A stretch of DNA of 64,000 nt, taken from Tsukamurella spumae. Its GTDB lineage: Bacteria > Actinomycetota > Actinomycetes > Mycobacteriales > Mycobacteriaceae. The stretch's first letter is position 1; every line of letters begins with the position of its first letter. The notes below the pieces were generated by a model, which saw nothing but the letters and a program-made list of their open reading frames with translations, was not told where the DNA came from and did not search any database. Location: the NCBI RefSeq assembly GCF_012396015.1, contig NZ_JAAXOQ010000024.1, positions 1-64,000 on the forward strand, written 5' to 3'. Positions 51,328 through 60,180 of the stretch are shown here, piece after piece. The position numbers were made by a program, and so were the translations under genes.

Positions 51328-51984
51328 TCACGTGGCGATCGCGCCCACCTGCCGTGAATTCCCGGCACCCGGGCGGGTTCGGCCGCGGCGGCCGACGAGC
51401 ACCGCGGCGATGATGCCGCCGATCGCTCCCCACAGATGCCCCTGCCACGAAACACCGGGCTGACCGGGGAGAACGCCCCACAACATGCCGCCGTAGAGGA
51501 CCATGAGCACCACACCGACGACGAGGTCGAGTGCCTTGTGCGTGAACAGTCCGCGCAGTGCCAGGTAGGTCATCCAACCGAACAGGACCCCGGAGAGTCC
51601 GATCACGACGGTGCCGCTCCCGCCGGTGAGCCAGACGCCGATGCCCGCCACCACCCAGATGATCGCGGTGGCGATCAGGAACCGGCCCGCTCCCGCGGCC
51701 AGACCGACGAAGCCGAGGATCAGGGCCGGGACGCTGTTGGCGGCCAGGTGCTCCCACCCGCCGTGCAGAAGCGGCGCCATCACGACGCCCCGGACCACGC
51801 CGTCGCCGGAGCGCGGGTGGATCCCCCACTGGTCCAGGGAGTTGCCGAGTACGGTGTCGATCCCCTCGAGCACCCACAGCGCCGCCACGAAGACGATGAT
51901 CAGGACGGCCGAGCGCCCCGCCGTACTGCCGGCGACCCGGCTCGACAGGGAGCGCGGCGCACCGTCGTTGCTGGGAACCGTCAT
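51328..51984 (-). CDS. rhomboid-family intramembrane serine protease
   Basis: A 218-residue protein starting at ATG 51984 with GAGGAGG upstream. Six transmembrane segments are apparent. HGGWEHLAANSVPALILGFV carries the His/Asn of the second helix, GLSGVLFGWMTYLALRG the catalytic Ser (GxSG), and WQGHLWGAIGGIIAAV the catalytic His. The C-terminus is short and basic. Equivalent to Rv1337, in the same order after cysM. It cleaves membrane proteins inside the bilayer; substrates are unknown. Confidence 0.93.
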   Translation of the reverse strand: MTVPSNDGAPRSLSSRVAGSTAGRSAVLIIVFVAALWVLEGIDTVLGNSLDQWGIHPRSGDGVVRGVVMAPLLHGGWEHLAANSVPALILGFVGLAAGAGRFLIATAIIWVVAGIGVWLTGGSGTVVIGLSGVLFGWMTYLALRGLFTHKALDLVVGVVLMVLYGGMLWGVLPGQPGVSWQGHLWGAIGGIIAAVLVGRRGRTRPGAGNSRQVGAIAT

Positions 51985-52018
51985 GGCGACCTCCTCGCGC
52001 GAGCGGGCACCGGGCCGA

Positions 52019-52987
<969 letters not shown>

Positions 52988-53260
52988 CTATCCGCCTGCA
53001 ACCGCGGGAAGCACCGTGACGGTCCCGCCGTCGGCGACGGGCGTGTCCAGGCCGCCGGTGAACCGCACGTCCTCGTCGTCGACGTAGACGTTGACGAACC
53101 GGTGCAGCGCGCCGTCGGCGATCAGCCGGTCCTTGATCCCGGCGTGCCGCGATTCGAGGTCGTCGATGACGGCCCCCAGCGTGGCCCCGGAGGCGGGCAC
53201 GCGCTTCGCGTCGCCCGTGAGCGGGCGCAGGATGGTCGGGATGGAGACGGTGACGGACAT
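52988..53260 (-). CDS. cysO: CysO sulfur-carrier protein
   Basis: A 90-residue ubiquitin-like (MoaD/ThiS-type) carrier ending in VAGG. The C-terminal Gly-Gly is activated to a thiocarboxylate that donates sulfur to CysM, after which Mec releases the cysteine. The start ATG 53260 shares one base with the mec stop (TGATG), and the stop abuts cysM, so mec, cysO and cysM are translated as a unit. It corresponds to Rv1335. Confidence 0.96.
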   Translation of the reverse strand: MSVTVSIPTILRPLTGDAKRVPASGATLGAVIDDLESRHAGIKDRLIADGALHRFVNVYVDDEDVRFTGGLDTPVADGGTVTVLPAVAGG

Positions 53261-53682
53261 CAGTCCTCCTCGATGTGGACGGGCTCTTCGGTGATCACGG
53301 AATCGACGATGGAGAAGCTGCGGACCTCCGCATCGGGCCCCAGCTCGTCGCGGGTGGAGATCAGCACGTAGTGCGCGTTCGGCTCGGACGCGAACCGCGC
53401 GTCGGTGCGCGAGGGATACGCCTCGGTGGCGGTGTGCGAGTGGTAGATCACGACCGGCTCCTCGTCGCGCTCGTCCATGCCGCGCCAGACGCGCAGCTGC
53501 TCGCCCGAGTCGAACCGGTAGAAGGTGGGCGAGCGCTCGGCGTTGAGCATCTCGATGAACCGCTCGGGCCGGTCGGAGCCCTCGGGCCCGGCGATCACGC
53601 CGCACGCCTCGTCCGGGTGGTCGCGGCGCGCGTGCGCGATCATCTTCTCCACCAGCTCACGCCGGATGTGCAGGCCCGTCAC
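53260..53682 (-). CDS. mec: Mec, JAMM-type CysO-cysteine peptidase
   Basis: A 140-residue zinc metallopeptidase that cleaves cysteine from the CysO-cysteine adduct. Start GTG 53682. The JAMM signature is VVIYHSHTATEAYPSRTD (HxH-x7-SxxD, near 77-94), with the catalytic Glu in the early DHPDEACGVIAG segment. Length is typical. It overlaps cysO by one base and corresponds to Rv1334. The three-gene route gives oxidant-resistant cysteine supply. Confidence 0.95.
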   Translation of the reverse strand: MTGLHIRRELVEKMIAHARRDHPDEACGVIAGPEGSDRPERFIEMLNAERSPTFYRFDSGEQLRVWRGMDERDEEPVVIYHSHTATEAYPSRTDARFASEPNAHYVLISTRDELGPDAEVRSFSIVDSVITEEPVHIEED

Positions 53683-53710
53683 GCACCCTGCAACCGCGCC
53701 CGGGCGCGGG

Positions 53711-54319
53711 CTATTCCGGCTCGCGCTCGAGCATCACCGACACCAGCACGTCCAGCAGGGCCGAGAGCCAGTGGTAGACGTCCACGTGCCCCGCACGCGT
53801 CGGATCGTCCGACGACGGCCCGTCGGGCAGGTCCGCCGTGATGCCGAGCAGCGTGCCCAGCGCGAGGCGCAGGTCGTTGACGCAGGTCAGCCAGTCCTGC
53901 GCCTCGCTCTCGGTGAGGGTGACGGTGCCGGCCCGTTCGGGAAGGGTCGCGAGCACGGTCTGCGCCGCGGCCCGCTTCGCGTCGATCACCTCGGGCTCGT
54001 TGAGGGAGCGCAGCGCGCCGTTGAGGTCCTTGGCGAACTCGCCCGACGGTGCGTCCTCCGCGCCCGGCGCGTTCGCGTCGGGCCGGTAGAAGTCCGGCAG
54101 CAGCCGCCGCAGCACCGTCTCCGGGGGCGGCTCGGAGTGCCCCGTCCGCAGCCCGGTGAGTTCGGCCAGCTCGTCGTGGGGGGCGGAGTCCTCACGCTCG
54201 TCGAACAGCTCGATCAGGGAGCCGACGAGGGACCGGACGAGGCCGACCTCCTCCGGATCCATCTTCGAGACGAAGCGGACATCCCCGCGTACGCCCCGCT
54301 TGACCTGCCAGTTACGCAC
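53711..54319 (-). CDS. DUF2017 protein (Rv1332-like)
   Basis: A 202-residue mainly helical soluble protein from GTG 54319, directly adjacent to the clpS stop. It opens with MRNWQVKRGVRGDVRFVSKM and contains EVGLVRSLVGSLIELFDERE, PDFYRPDANAPG, and a C-terminal YHWLSALLDVLVSVMLER. These match DUF2017, always next to clpS in actinobacteria. The conserved pairing suggests a part in ClpS/ClpC-mediated N-degron proteolysis, but no function is established. Confidence 0.88.
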   Translation of the reverse strand: MRNWQVKRGVRGDVRFVSKMDPEEVGLVRSLVGSLIELFDEREDSAPHDELAELTGLRTGHSEPPPETVLRRLLPDFYRPDANAPGAEDAPSGEFAKDLNGALRSLNEPEVIDAKRAAAQTVLATLPERAGTVTLTESEAQDWLTCVNDLRLALGTLLGITADLPDGPSSDDPTRAGHVDVYHWLSALLDVLVSVMLEREPE

Positions 54320-54667
54320 TCAGCTGTCACGCTGCATCGTCGCCCACAGACCGGCCGCATGCAGCTTGCGGACGTCCCCCTCGACCTTGTCTCGGTCGCC
54401 CGTGGAGACCACGGCCTTCCCCTCCGTGTGCACCTGCATCATCAGTTCCTTGGCCTTGTCGGTGCTGTACCCGAACAACTTCCGCAGCACGAAGGTGACG
54501 TACGACATCAGGTTCACCGGATCGTCCCAGACGACGGTGACCCAGGGCTTGTCGATCGCCTCGTCGGTCCGGCGCTCGAGCACCGCCGACGTACCCGGCT
54601 GGGCAGCAGTGGAACCTCCGCCCGGACCCCCGGCACTTCCCGGGGCCGCTGCGCTGCTGTCGGTCAT
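54320..54667 (-). CDS. clpS: ATP-dependent Clp protease adaptor ClpS
   Basis: A 115-residue adaptor that hands N-degron substrates to the Clp unfoldase. Start ATG 54667. A disordered Gly/Ser/Ala-rich N-terminus of 35 residues precedes the folded core [20 protein letters not shown] with the DDPVN substrate pocket, then [20 protein letters not shown] and [18 protein letters not shown]. The end [15 protein letters not shown] matches the family. Only 18 bp separate its start from the divergent pncB start. Confidence 0.95.
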   Translation of the reverse strand: MTDSSAAAPGSAGGPGGGSTAAQPGTSAVLERRTDEAIDKPWVTVVWDDPVNLMSYVTFVLRKLFGYSTDKAKELMMQVHTEGKAVVSTGDRDKVEGDVRKLHAAGLWATMQRDS

Positions 54668-54685
54668 GGTTCTAGGGTACCCAGT

Positions 54686-56020
54686 GTGACGGTAGATGAA
54701 AACGGGCCCGACTCCCCCTCGCGGAGCTCCGCCCTGCTCACCGATCAGTACGAACTGACGATGCTGGCGGCGGCCCTGCGGGACGGCACCGCGCACCGTC
54801 CGTGCGTCTTCGAGGTGTTCGCCCGCCGCCTGCCCACGGGGCGCCGGTACGGCGTGGTCGCGGGTACCGCCCGCGTCCTCGACGAGCTGCGACGGTTCCG
54901 ATTCGGGCCCGACGAGCTCGCGGTCGTCGAGCGCTTCCTCGACGCGGACACGCTGGCCTGGCTGCGGGACTACCGCTTCACCGGCGAGATCGACGGCTAT
55001 CGCGAGGGCGAGCTGTACTTCCCCGGCTCCCCGCTCCTGACGGTGCGCGCGAGCTTCGCCGAGGGCGTGATCCTCGAGACGCTGATCCTGTCGATCCTCA
55101 ACCACGACAGCGCGATCGCCTCCGCCGCGGCGCGCATGGTGTCCGCGGCGGCGGGCCGCCCGCTCATCGAGATGGGCTCGCGGCGCACGCACGAGCAGGC
55201 CGCGGTGGCATCGGCCCGCGCCGCGTACCTCGCCGGCTTCACCACGACCTCGAACATGGAGGCCGCCCGGACCTACGGCGTACCGTCGGGCGGCACGGCG
55301 GCGCACGCCTTCACCCTGCTGCACACGGGCCCGGACGGCCCGGACGAGGAGGCCGCGTTCGTGGCCCAGGTCGCTGCGCAGGGCGCCGGCACGACGCTGC
55401 TGGTGGACACCTACGACATCACCGAGGGCGTCAACCGCGCCGTGCGCGCGGCGGGACCGGAGCTCGGCGGCGTGCGGATCGACTCGGGCGATCTCGGCAT
55501 CATCACCCGCCAGGTCCGGGCACAGCTCGACGGCCTGGGCGCGACGCGGACGAAGATCGTCGTCTCGGGAGACCTCGACGAGTACGCGATCGGGGCGTTG
55601 CGCGCCGAGCCCATCGACGTCTACGGCGTCGGCACCTCGCTGGTCACCGGCTCGGGCGCGCCCACGGCGGGGATGGTCTACAAGCTCGTGGAGGTCGACG
55701 GCCTGCCGGTCGCGAAACGCAGCTCGCACAAGGAGACCCAGGGCGGGGAGAAGCGCGCGGTCCGGCTCGCGCGCAGCACCGGCACGATCGTCGAGGAGGT
55801 GCTGTTCCGGCCCGGCGCGACACCGACGGTGCCCGCACACCTGTCCGCGACGCCGCTGCAGATCCCGCTGGTGCGCGGCGGCGACCAGGTCGACGGGCTG
55901 CCGACCCTCGAGGACGCGCGGGCGCACCTGCGCGACGCCCTGGTGACGCTGCCGTGGGAGGGCCTGGGCCTGTCCAACGGCGAGCCGGCGATCCCGACGC
56001 GGTTCGAGGAGCGCCGATGA
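54686..56020 (+). CDS. pncB: nicotinate phosphoribosyltransferase
   Basis: A 444-residue enzyme converting nicotinate and PRPP to nicotinate mononucleotide in NAD salvage. Start GTG 54686. Key segments are [53 protein letters not shown] with the catalytic His, the [23 protein letters not shown] region, [16 protein letters not shown], and [17 protein letters not shown]. The C-terminal part has [11 protein letters not shown] and [13 protein letters not shown]. It overlaps pncA by 4 nt (ATGA), so the two salvage steps are translated together. Confidence 0.96.
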   Translation: MTVDENGPDSPSRSSALLTDQYELTMLAAALRDGTAHRPCVFEVFARRLPTGRRYGVVAGTARVLDELRRFRFGPDELAVVERFLDADTLAWLRDYRFTGEIDGYREGELYFPGSPLLTVRASFAEGVILETLILSILNHDSAIASAAARMVSAAAGRPLIEMGSRRTHEQAAVASARAAYLAGFTTTSNMEAARTYGVPSGGTAAHAFTLLHTGPDGPDEEAAFVAQVAAQGAGTTLLVDTYDITEGVNRAVRAAGPELGGVRIDSGDLGIITRQVRAQLDGLGATRTKIVVSGDLDEYAIGALRAEPIDVYGVGTSLVTGSGAPTAGMVYKLVEVDGLPVAKRSSHKETQGGEKRAVRLARSTGTIVEEVLFRPGATPTVPAHLSATPLQIPLVRGGDQVDGLPTLEDARAHLRDALVTLPWEGLGLSNGEPAIPTRFEERR

Positions 56021-56565
56021 GCGCCGCATTGATCGTCGTGGACGTGCAGAACGACTTCTGCGAGGGCGGGTCGCTGGCGGTGGCCGGCGGTGCCGCGGTG
56101 GCGCGCGCGATCCACGACGACCTCCTGGAGCACTATCCGACGATCGTCGCGACCCGGGACTGGCACATCGATCCCGGCGCACACTTCTCCGCGACGCCCG
56201 ACTACGTGGACTCCTGGCCCGTGCACTGCCGGGCGCGCACCGAGGGCGCGCAGTTCCACCCGAATCTGCGCCTGCCGCTGCGGGTACCGGTGTTCAGCAA
56301 GGGCGCCTACTCGGCCGCGTACTCGGGCTTCGAGGGACATGACGCCGACGGCGCCTCCCTCGCCGAATGGCTGGCGGCGCACGATGTCTCGTCGATCGAC
56401 GTGGTCGGCATCGCCACCGACCACTGCGTGCGCGCCACGGCCCTCGACGGCGCGTCCGCGGGCCTGACGGTGCGCGTCCTCGCGGACTACACCGCGGGCG
56501 TCGCGAAGGCCTCGACCGAGGCGGCCCTGGCGGAGTTCGTCGCCGCCGGGATCACGGTGGCCTGA
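56017..56565 (+). CDS. pncA: nicotinamidase
   Basis: A 182-residue cysteine hydrolase turning nicotinamide into nicotinate, the substrate of PncB encoded just upstream; it also activates pyrazinamide. Start ATG 56017 overlaps the pncB stop. The catalytic triad is Asp 8 in [14 protein letters not shown], Lys in PVFSKGAYS (near 95) and Cys in [13 protein letters not shown] (near 136). Metal ligands lie in [12 protein letters not shown]. The length matches PncA. Its stop lies three bases from the end of the convergent VapC-like gene. Confidence 0.95.
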   Translation: MSAALIVVDVQNDFCEGGSLAVAGGAAVARAIHDDLLEHYPTIVATRDWHIDPGAHFSATPDYVDSWPVHCRARTEGAQFHPNLRLPLRVPVFSKGAYSAAYSGFEGHDADGASLAEWLAAHDVSSIDVVGIATDHCVRATALDGASAGLTVRVLADYTAGVAKASTEAALAEFVAAGITVA

Positions 56566-56568
56566 GAG

Positions 56569-57030
56569 TCATTCGCCGGATTCGTCGCCGGGGTCCGCGG
56601 GGTCGTCGCCGGGATCCGGGAGGTCGTCCGGGTAGACGATGTCGATCTCGCGGATCGACTTCGGGAAGTCCTTGCGGTTGTTGGTCAGGAAGCGATCGGC
56701 ACCCGCGGCGATCGCCGTCGCGAGGTGCACCGAATCCGCGGCTCTGAGCTTGTACTCGATCGCCAGCGCCAGCGCCAGCTGTGCGGTGGAGTCGTCGACG
56801 GGGTGGAGATCGAGGCGGCCGACCAGCTCGAGGAGCCTCCGCGAATCCGGGGAAGACGGATCGAGCCGCATGGGTTTCGCGAGGACCTCCGACAGGAGGA
56901 TCAGAGAACCGACTCCGGCGATCCCGTCAGGAGCGTCCGGAAACAGCCGCAGTATCCGGCGCCCCAACGGGTGCCCGACCTGTCCGGCGTAGATGACGAC
57001 GTCTGCGTCGAACGCGACGAGCGGGTTCAC
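56569..57030 (-). CDS. vapC: PIN-domain toxin (VapC family)
   Basis: A 153-residue PIN-domain ribonuclease starting at GTG 57030, overlapping the antitoxin stop by 4 nt. Acidic active-site residues are visible: Asp in LVAFDADVVIYAG, Glu in LILLSEVLAKPMRL, Asp in RAADSVHLATAIAAG and Asp in RFLTNNRKDFP. VapC toxins cut tRNA or rRNA when their antitoxin is lost. The C-terminal tail is unusually acidic and Pro/Asp-rich (YPDDLPDPGDDPADPGDE). Confidence 0.9.
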   Translation of the reverse strand: MNPLVAFDADVVIYAGQVGHPLGRRILRLFPDAPDGIAGVGSLILLSEVLAKPMRLDPSSPDSRRLLELVGRLDLHPVDDSTAQLALALAIEYKLRAADSVHLATAIAAGADRFLTNNRKDFPKSIREIDIVYPDDLPDPGDDPADPGDESGE

Positions 57031-57311
57031 CGCGCCTGCCGGTCGGCGTGGATCTCCCGGACGAGCTCATCCGCCCGTTCGACGGAGATCCCCTGCGTGA
57101 GCGGACGCCGCCGGGCCGCTTCGAGGCGCGCGCCGATCTCGTCCGCCGCCGCCCACGCGGCCGCAGAGCGAGGCGAGCGCAACGCGTCGGGCGAGACGAG
57201 CACAGCGACCACGCGTCCGTGCCGCGTGATCTGCACCTGCTCCCCCGCCTCGACACGGTCCAATTGCGCAGGCAGGGTCTGCCGCGCCTCACTCGCACTG
57301 ACGGTGGTCAC
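57027..57311 (-). CDS. Phd/YefM-family antitoxin
   Basis: A 94-residue antitoxin starting at GTG 57311. The N-terminal DNA-binding fold is TTVSASEARQTLPAQLDRVE ... QVQITRHGRVVAVLVSP, typical of Phd/YefM proteins. The C-terminal half (EARRRPLTQGISVERADELV) would wrap and neutralise the toxin. It precedes the VapC-like toxin with a 4-nt overlap, the normal antitoxin-first order. A palindrome just upstream is the expected autoregulatory operator. Confidence 0.88.
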   Translation of the reverse strand: MTTVSASEARQTLPAQLDRVEAGEQVQITRHGRVVAVLVSPDALRSPRSAAAWAAADEIGARLEAARRRPLTQGISVERADELVREIHADRQAR

Positions 57312-57318
57312 CGACCGA

Positions 57319-57346
57319 TTGTACGACTCCGTACATGGTCGTACAA
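57319..57346. promoter_or_regulatory. palindromic operator of the toxin-antitoxin pair
   Basis: TTGTACGAC (57319-57327) and GTCGTACAA (57338-57346) are perfect 9-bp inverted copies, with a nested GTACGACTCCGTAC. The element starts seven bases before the antitoxin start. Antitoxins of this family repress their own promoter through such sites. It also touches the end of the neighbouring hydrolase gene. Confidence 0.75.
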
Positions 57347-57351
57347 CTGAG

Positions 57352-58323
57352 CTACGACGGTTGCCCGGCCTGGACGGCCGACAGTTCAGCGAGCAGCTCG
57401 TCGGGGTACTCCATCGGCAGCGAGTGCGTCCCGTCCGGCCAGACCCGGACCGTCGCGTTCGGGAGGGTACGGGCCCGCTGCTCGGCGGCAGCGGTGTCGG
57501 TGACCGCGCTCCGGCCGGCGAGTCCGACGAAGACGGGCATCGCGAGCCGGGCGAGCGCGGCATCGTCGAGCTGGACGGGCGTCGGGAGCGCGGCGCGGTA
57601 CCCCGCCGCGCCGGCGTCGATCATGGCGCCGATCGGGCTGCCGGTGGCGTCGGCCTCGTCGGCCCCGCCGATGGACGAGAGCCCCTTCCGCCGCCACGAC
57701 TCGGGCAAGAAGGGCAGCGCCGAGGGCAACGTCGCGACGTACATCTGCCAGCGCAGCCCGGCGAAGACTTCGATCGGCTCCCACAGTGTCAGGGTGGCCA
57801 CCCGGTCGGGGTGGCGCGCCGCGAGGTTCGCGGCGCTCCACGCCCCGAAGGAGTGCCCGACGAGGTGTGCGCGGCCGATCCCGAGGGCCGTCATCGTCTC
57901 CGCGAGCCAGGCCGCCTGGTCGTCGGCGCCGGCCAGCGGCCGGTCCTGCACGCTCCTGCCCGCGTCGCCCAGCGCGTCGACGGCGTAGACCTCCCGATCG
58001 CGCAGGCGCGCCAGCATGTCCGCCCACATGGGGACGCCCGACGACCGGCCCGGCACCAGCAGGATCGGCGCGCCCCCGGGCCGGGACGTCCCGAACCGGT
58101 AGGCGCGGACGATGCCGTATCCGGTGCGCACGTCCCGCGTCTCCGACGGTGCCGGCAGGTCGCGGAAGGCGCGGTCGTACCGCTCGAGGTAGGTCGCGCG
58201 CGCGTCCGCCGACCGCCAGTACCCGACGGGGCTCGGGTCGCGCACGAGATAGGCGCCCACCGCACCGAGGATCACCGTCGCGGCCGCCCCGACCACCACC
58301 GCTCGCCGGATCCGTCGTCCCAT
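57352..58323 (-). CDS. alpha/beta hydrolase, membrane-anchored or exported
   Basis: A 323-residue protein starting at ATG 58323 with AAGGAGG upstream. The N-terminal RRIRRAVVVGAAATVILGAVGAYLV is an uncleaved signal anchor or signal peptide. The hydrolase fold then shows ILLVPGRSSGVPMWADML (oxyanion region), the nucleophile elbow LVGHSFGAWSAANLAARHPD (Ser near 161), and the catalytic His in PDGTHSLPMEYPDELL; the acid is probably Asp in an intervening loop. The substrate is unknown. It diverges from a TetR regulator across 71 bp with tandem repeats, so it is probably controlled by that protein. Confidence 0.88.
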   Translation of the reverse strand: MGRRIRRAVVVGAAATVILGAVGAYLVRDPSPVGYWRSADARATYLERYDRAFRDLPAPSETRDVRTGYGIVRAYRFGTSRPGGAPILLVPGRSSGVPMWADMLARLRDREVYAVDALGDAGRSVQDRPLAGADDQAAWLAETMTALGIGRAHLVGHSFGAWSAANLAARHPDRVATLTLWEPIEVFAGLRWQMYVATLPSALPFLPESWRRKGLSSIGGADEADATGSPIGAMIDAGAAGYRAALPTPVQLDDAALARLAMPVFVGLAGRSAVTDTAAAEQRARTLPNATVRVWPDGTHSLPMEYPDELLAELSAVQAGQPS

Positions 58324-58341
58324 GGCACACCTCCTTAGCAG

Positions 58342-58381
58342 TGCATTCGCATTGTAACAAGTTCGCGATGCACTCGCATTG
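58342..58381. promoter_or_regulatory. tandem operator-like repeats between hydrolase and tetR
   Basis: TGCATTCGCATTG (58342-58354) and TGCACTCGCATTG (58369-58381) are near-identical direct repeats, 27 bp apart, filling the short gap between the two divergent genes. The repeat extends into TAAC/TACG on the right. Spacing of about two and a half helical turns fits two dimer sites for the adjacent TetR-family protein. Confidence 0.65.
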
Positions 58382-58394
58382 CTACGATCGACGG

Positions 58395-58940
58395 GTGCCG
58401 AAGCAGGTGGACCACGAGGAACGTCGCGCGGAGATCGACCGCATCGTGTGGGCGATCATCGCCGAGGACGGCATCGCCGCCGTCACCCTCCGCGCGATCG
58501 CGGCACGCGGAAACATCTCGATGGGCCGCATCCAGCACTACTTCCCCAACCGCGAGGCCATCGTGCGGCACGCGCTCACGTCGTACCTGGCGCTGGCGGA
58601 GCAGGCCCACCCCGTCCCGGACGACCCGGACGAGGCCCTGACGATGCTGCTCACCCACGCGATCCCCCGCGACGGGGCGCGTCGGCTCGGCGCGAAGATC
58701 TGGTACGCCTACCTCGCGGAGGCCGTCACCGACCCCGCCCTCCGGGCGATCGTCGACGAGACACTGCGCGGCGCCGAGGATCTCGCGACGAACCTGCTCG
58801 ACGGCGACCGCATGCGCGCGCGGGCCCTCCTCGCGGCCGCGGACGGCTTCGCCTACCGGGCGCTGATCGGGGTCGTCACCGCCGACGAGGCCGAGGCCGC
58901 CGTCCGCGACCTCGCCGGACTCAGCCGCGGATCCGGTTGA
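58395..58940 (+). CDS. TetR-family transcriptional regulator
   Basis: A 181-residue repressor starting at GTG 58395. The N-terminal helix-turn-helix is IVWAIIAEDGIAAVTLRAIA, then ARGNISMGRIQHYFPNREAI (residues 15-56). The C-terminal helical ligand-binding domain includes ALLAAADGFAYRALIGVV, resembling the BetI-type C-terminal domain. It diverges from the alpha/beta hydrolase and probably represses both genes through the TGCAYTCGCATTG repeats. The inducer is unknown. Its 3' end overlaps the convergent helix-turn-helix gene by 20 nt. Confidence 0.9.
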   Translation: MPKQVDHEERRAEIDRIVWAIIAEDGIAAVTLRAIAARGNISMGRIQHYFPNREAIVRHALTSYLALAEQAHPVPDDPDEALTMLLTHAIPRDGARRLGAKIWYAYLAEAVTDPALRAIVDETLRGAEDLATNLLDGDRMRARALLAAADGFAYRALIGVVTADEAEAAVRDLAGLSRGSG

Positions 58941-59310
58941 GGTAGTTGTAGACGGTGAACCGGGTCACGCCGAGCGCCTCGGCCACGGCCTCCGCCGACT
59001 TGCGATAGGCGAAGGCCCCGCGCTCCTCGAGCAGGCGGACGGCCCGCTGCTTCTCGGCCCGGCCGAGCTCACCCAGCGGCGAGCCGAGCTCGTCGGCGAC
59101 GCTCGCCAGCAGGGAGTCCAGGTCGCCCACGGGCGCCTCGGCCGGCGGTAGTCGCACGCCGCCGACGGTCTCGCCCTCCCACACCAGCGGGACGTCGCCT
59201 CGGCGCAGCGCATCCGGCGCCACGATCTCCGCTTCGAGCCGCTCCACGAGCCCGCGCACGGCCTCGACCAGGGGATGATCCCGTTCGGGGCCCGCTGCCG
59301 GCTCAGCCAT
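58921..59310 (-). CDS. helix-turn-helix regulator beside the urate operon
   Basis: A 129-residue protein starting at ATG 59310. The first 80 residues are an acidic sensor-like region (VRGLVERLEAEIVAPDALRR, then GGVRLPPAEAPVGDLDSLLA). The end has LGRAEKQRAVRLLEERGAFA followed by SAEAVAEALGVTRFTVYNYL, a YheO/TyrR-like helix-turn-helix (HTH_22). It overlaps the thiamine-binding-type gene by 8 nt. Standing divergent from the uricase operon, it may control purine catabolism; that is inference from position. Confidence 0.75.
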   Translation of the reverse strand: MAEPAAGPERDHPLVEAVRGLVERLEAEIVAPDALRRGDVPLVWEGETVGGVRLPPAEAPVGDLDSLLASVADELGSPLGELGRAEKQRAVRLLEERGAFAYRKSAEAVAEALGVTRFTVYNYLNRIRG

Positions 59311-59545
59311 CGGCGCGGTCGATCTGCAGGGTCACACGAGTGGCGCCGCCCGCGAACGCGCCGGCCAGCGCCTCGCGGAGGGCGTCGAGCACCGCGGCGG
59401 CCTCCCCGTCGACGGAGGTACCCAGGGGCCCGAAATCGTGGTCCAGACCCCGCGCGCGGAGCACCTCGACGGCCCGCACAGCGTGGGAGGGGACCGACCC
59501 CTCGCCCTCGAAGGGCTCGCTGGTGAATTCCGCGGTGAGACGCAT
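59303..59545 (-). CDS. thiamine-binding-type (DUF77/MTH1187) small protein
   Basis: An 80-residue protein starting at ATG 59545. MRLTAEFTSEPFEGEGSVPS, GLDHDFGPLGTSVDGEAAAV and a closing VTLQIDRADG match the small ferredoxin-fold DUF77/YqgV family, some members of which bind thiamine or hydroxymethylpyrimidine. It overlaps the downstream regulator gene and diverges from the OHCU decarboxylase gene by 113 bp. The link to purine breakdown is unclear; it could act as a ligand sensor for the regulator. Confidence 0.75.
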   Translation of the reverse strand: MRLTAEFTSEPFEGEGSVPSHAVRAVEVLRARGLDHDFGPLGTSVDGEAAAVLDALREALAGAFAGGATRVTLQIDRADG

Positions 59546-59571
59546 GTCCGCATCGTAGCCCCGACAAATTT

Positions 59572-59611
59572 TCAACAAACTGTTGACGTGACTCAGATCA
59601 CATGTCATTCT
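59572..59611 (+). promoter_or_regulatory. urate operon promoter with two palindromic sites
   Basis: TTGACG (59583-59588) fits a -35; a -10 at 17 bp spacing would be the weak CATTCT (59606-59611). CGTGA-CTCAGA-TCACA (59587-59602) matches the CRP/GlxR pattern TGTGA-N6-TCACA except for one base. Just before it, TCAACA-AAC-TGTTGA (59572-59586) is a second perfect dyad overlapping the -35. The first site recurs before the next operon; the second does not, so it may belong to a pathway-specific regulator. Confidence 0.65.
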
Positions 59612-59658
59612 TCGATGAGTGGAAAACTTCTTCCGCAGACCGAAAGAAGGCAGGTCAG

Positions 59659-60180
59659 ATGGACCTCGAAAGCTTCAACTCGGCACCTGAGGCCGATATC
59701 CGAGCGACTCTACTCGCGTGTTGCGATGTGCGCTCCTGGAGCGATGCGGTCATCGACGGACGGCCCTACGCCGACGCCTCCGACGCCCTCCGGGTGGCCG
59801 GCACCGCGGCCCTGGCGTTCACCCCGGCCGACGTGGATCGCGCACTCGCCGCGCACCCACGGATCGGTGAGCGCGCGGCGGGCGCCTCCGCCGAGGCCTC
59901 GTGGTCCCGCAAGGAGCAGTCGGGCGTCGCCACCGACGCGCAGACGCAGGCCGCCCTCCTCGCGGGCAACGGCGCCTACGAGGAGCGGTTCGACCGCGTC
60001 TTCCTCATCAACGCCGCGGGCCTGGACGCGACGACGGTCCTCGCCGAGTTGCACCGGCGCCTCGAGAACGCACCGGATGCCGAGGCCGCCGAGGTGGCCC
60101 GCGAACTGCGCGGCATCGCACTGCGCCGCCTGGCCCGCGTCCTGGATTTGGAAGACGAACTCGCAGAGAGGCGTTCATGA
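59659..60180 (+). CDS. OHCU decarboxylase (2-oxo-4-hydroxy-4-carboxy-5-ureidoimidazoline)
   Basis: A 173-residue enzyme for the third step of urate breakdown, making S-allantoin from OHCU. Start ATG 59659 has AAGAAGG at 8-nt spacing; an upstream in-frame ATG at 59602 lies in the promoter. The catalytic His is in ALAAHPRIGERAAG (near 60), followed by ASWSRKEQSGV and GNGAYEERFDRVFLINAAGL, the conserved core. It overlaps the next gene by 4 nt (ATGA), so decarboxylase and HIU hydrolase are coupled. Confidence 0.93.
   Translation: MDLESFNSAPEADIRATLLACCDVRSWSDAVIDGRPYADASDALRVAGTAALAFTPADVDRALAAHPRIGERAAGASAEASWSRKEQSGVATDAQTQAALLAGNGAYEERFDRVFLINAAGLDATTVLAELHRRLENAPDAEAAEVARELRGIALRRLARVLDLEDELAERRS

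Noticed and set aside
59602-59658. Upstream ATG as start of the OHCU decarboxylase
   Set aside because: It falls inside the promoter and the region similar to the second operon's leader; the ATG at 59659 has a proper ribosome-binding site.
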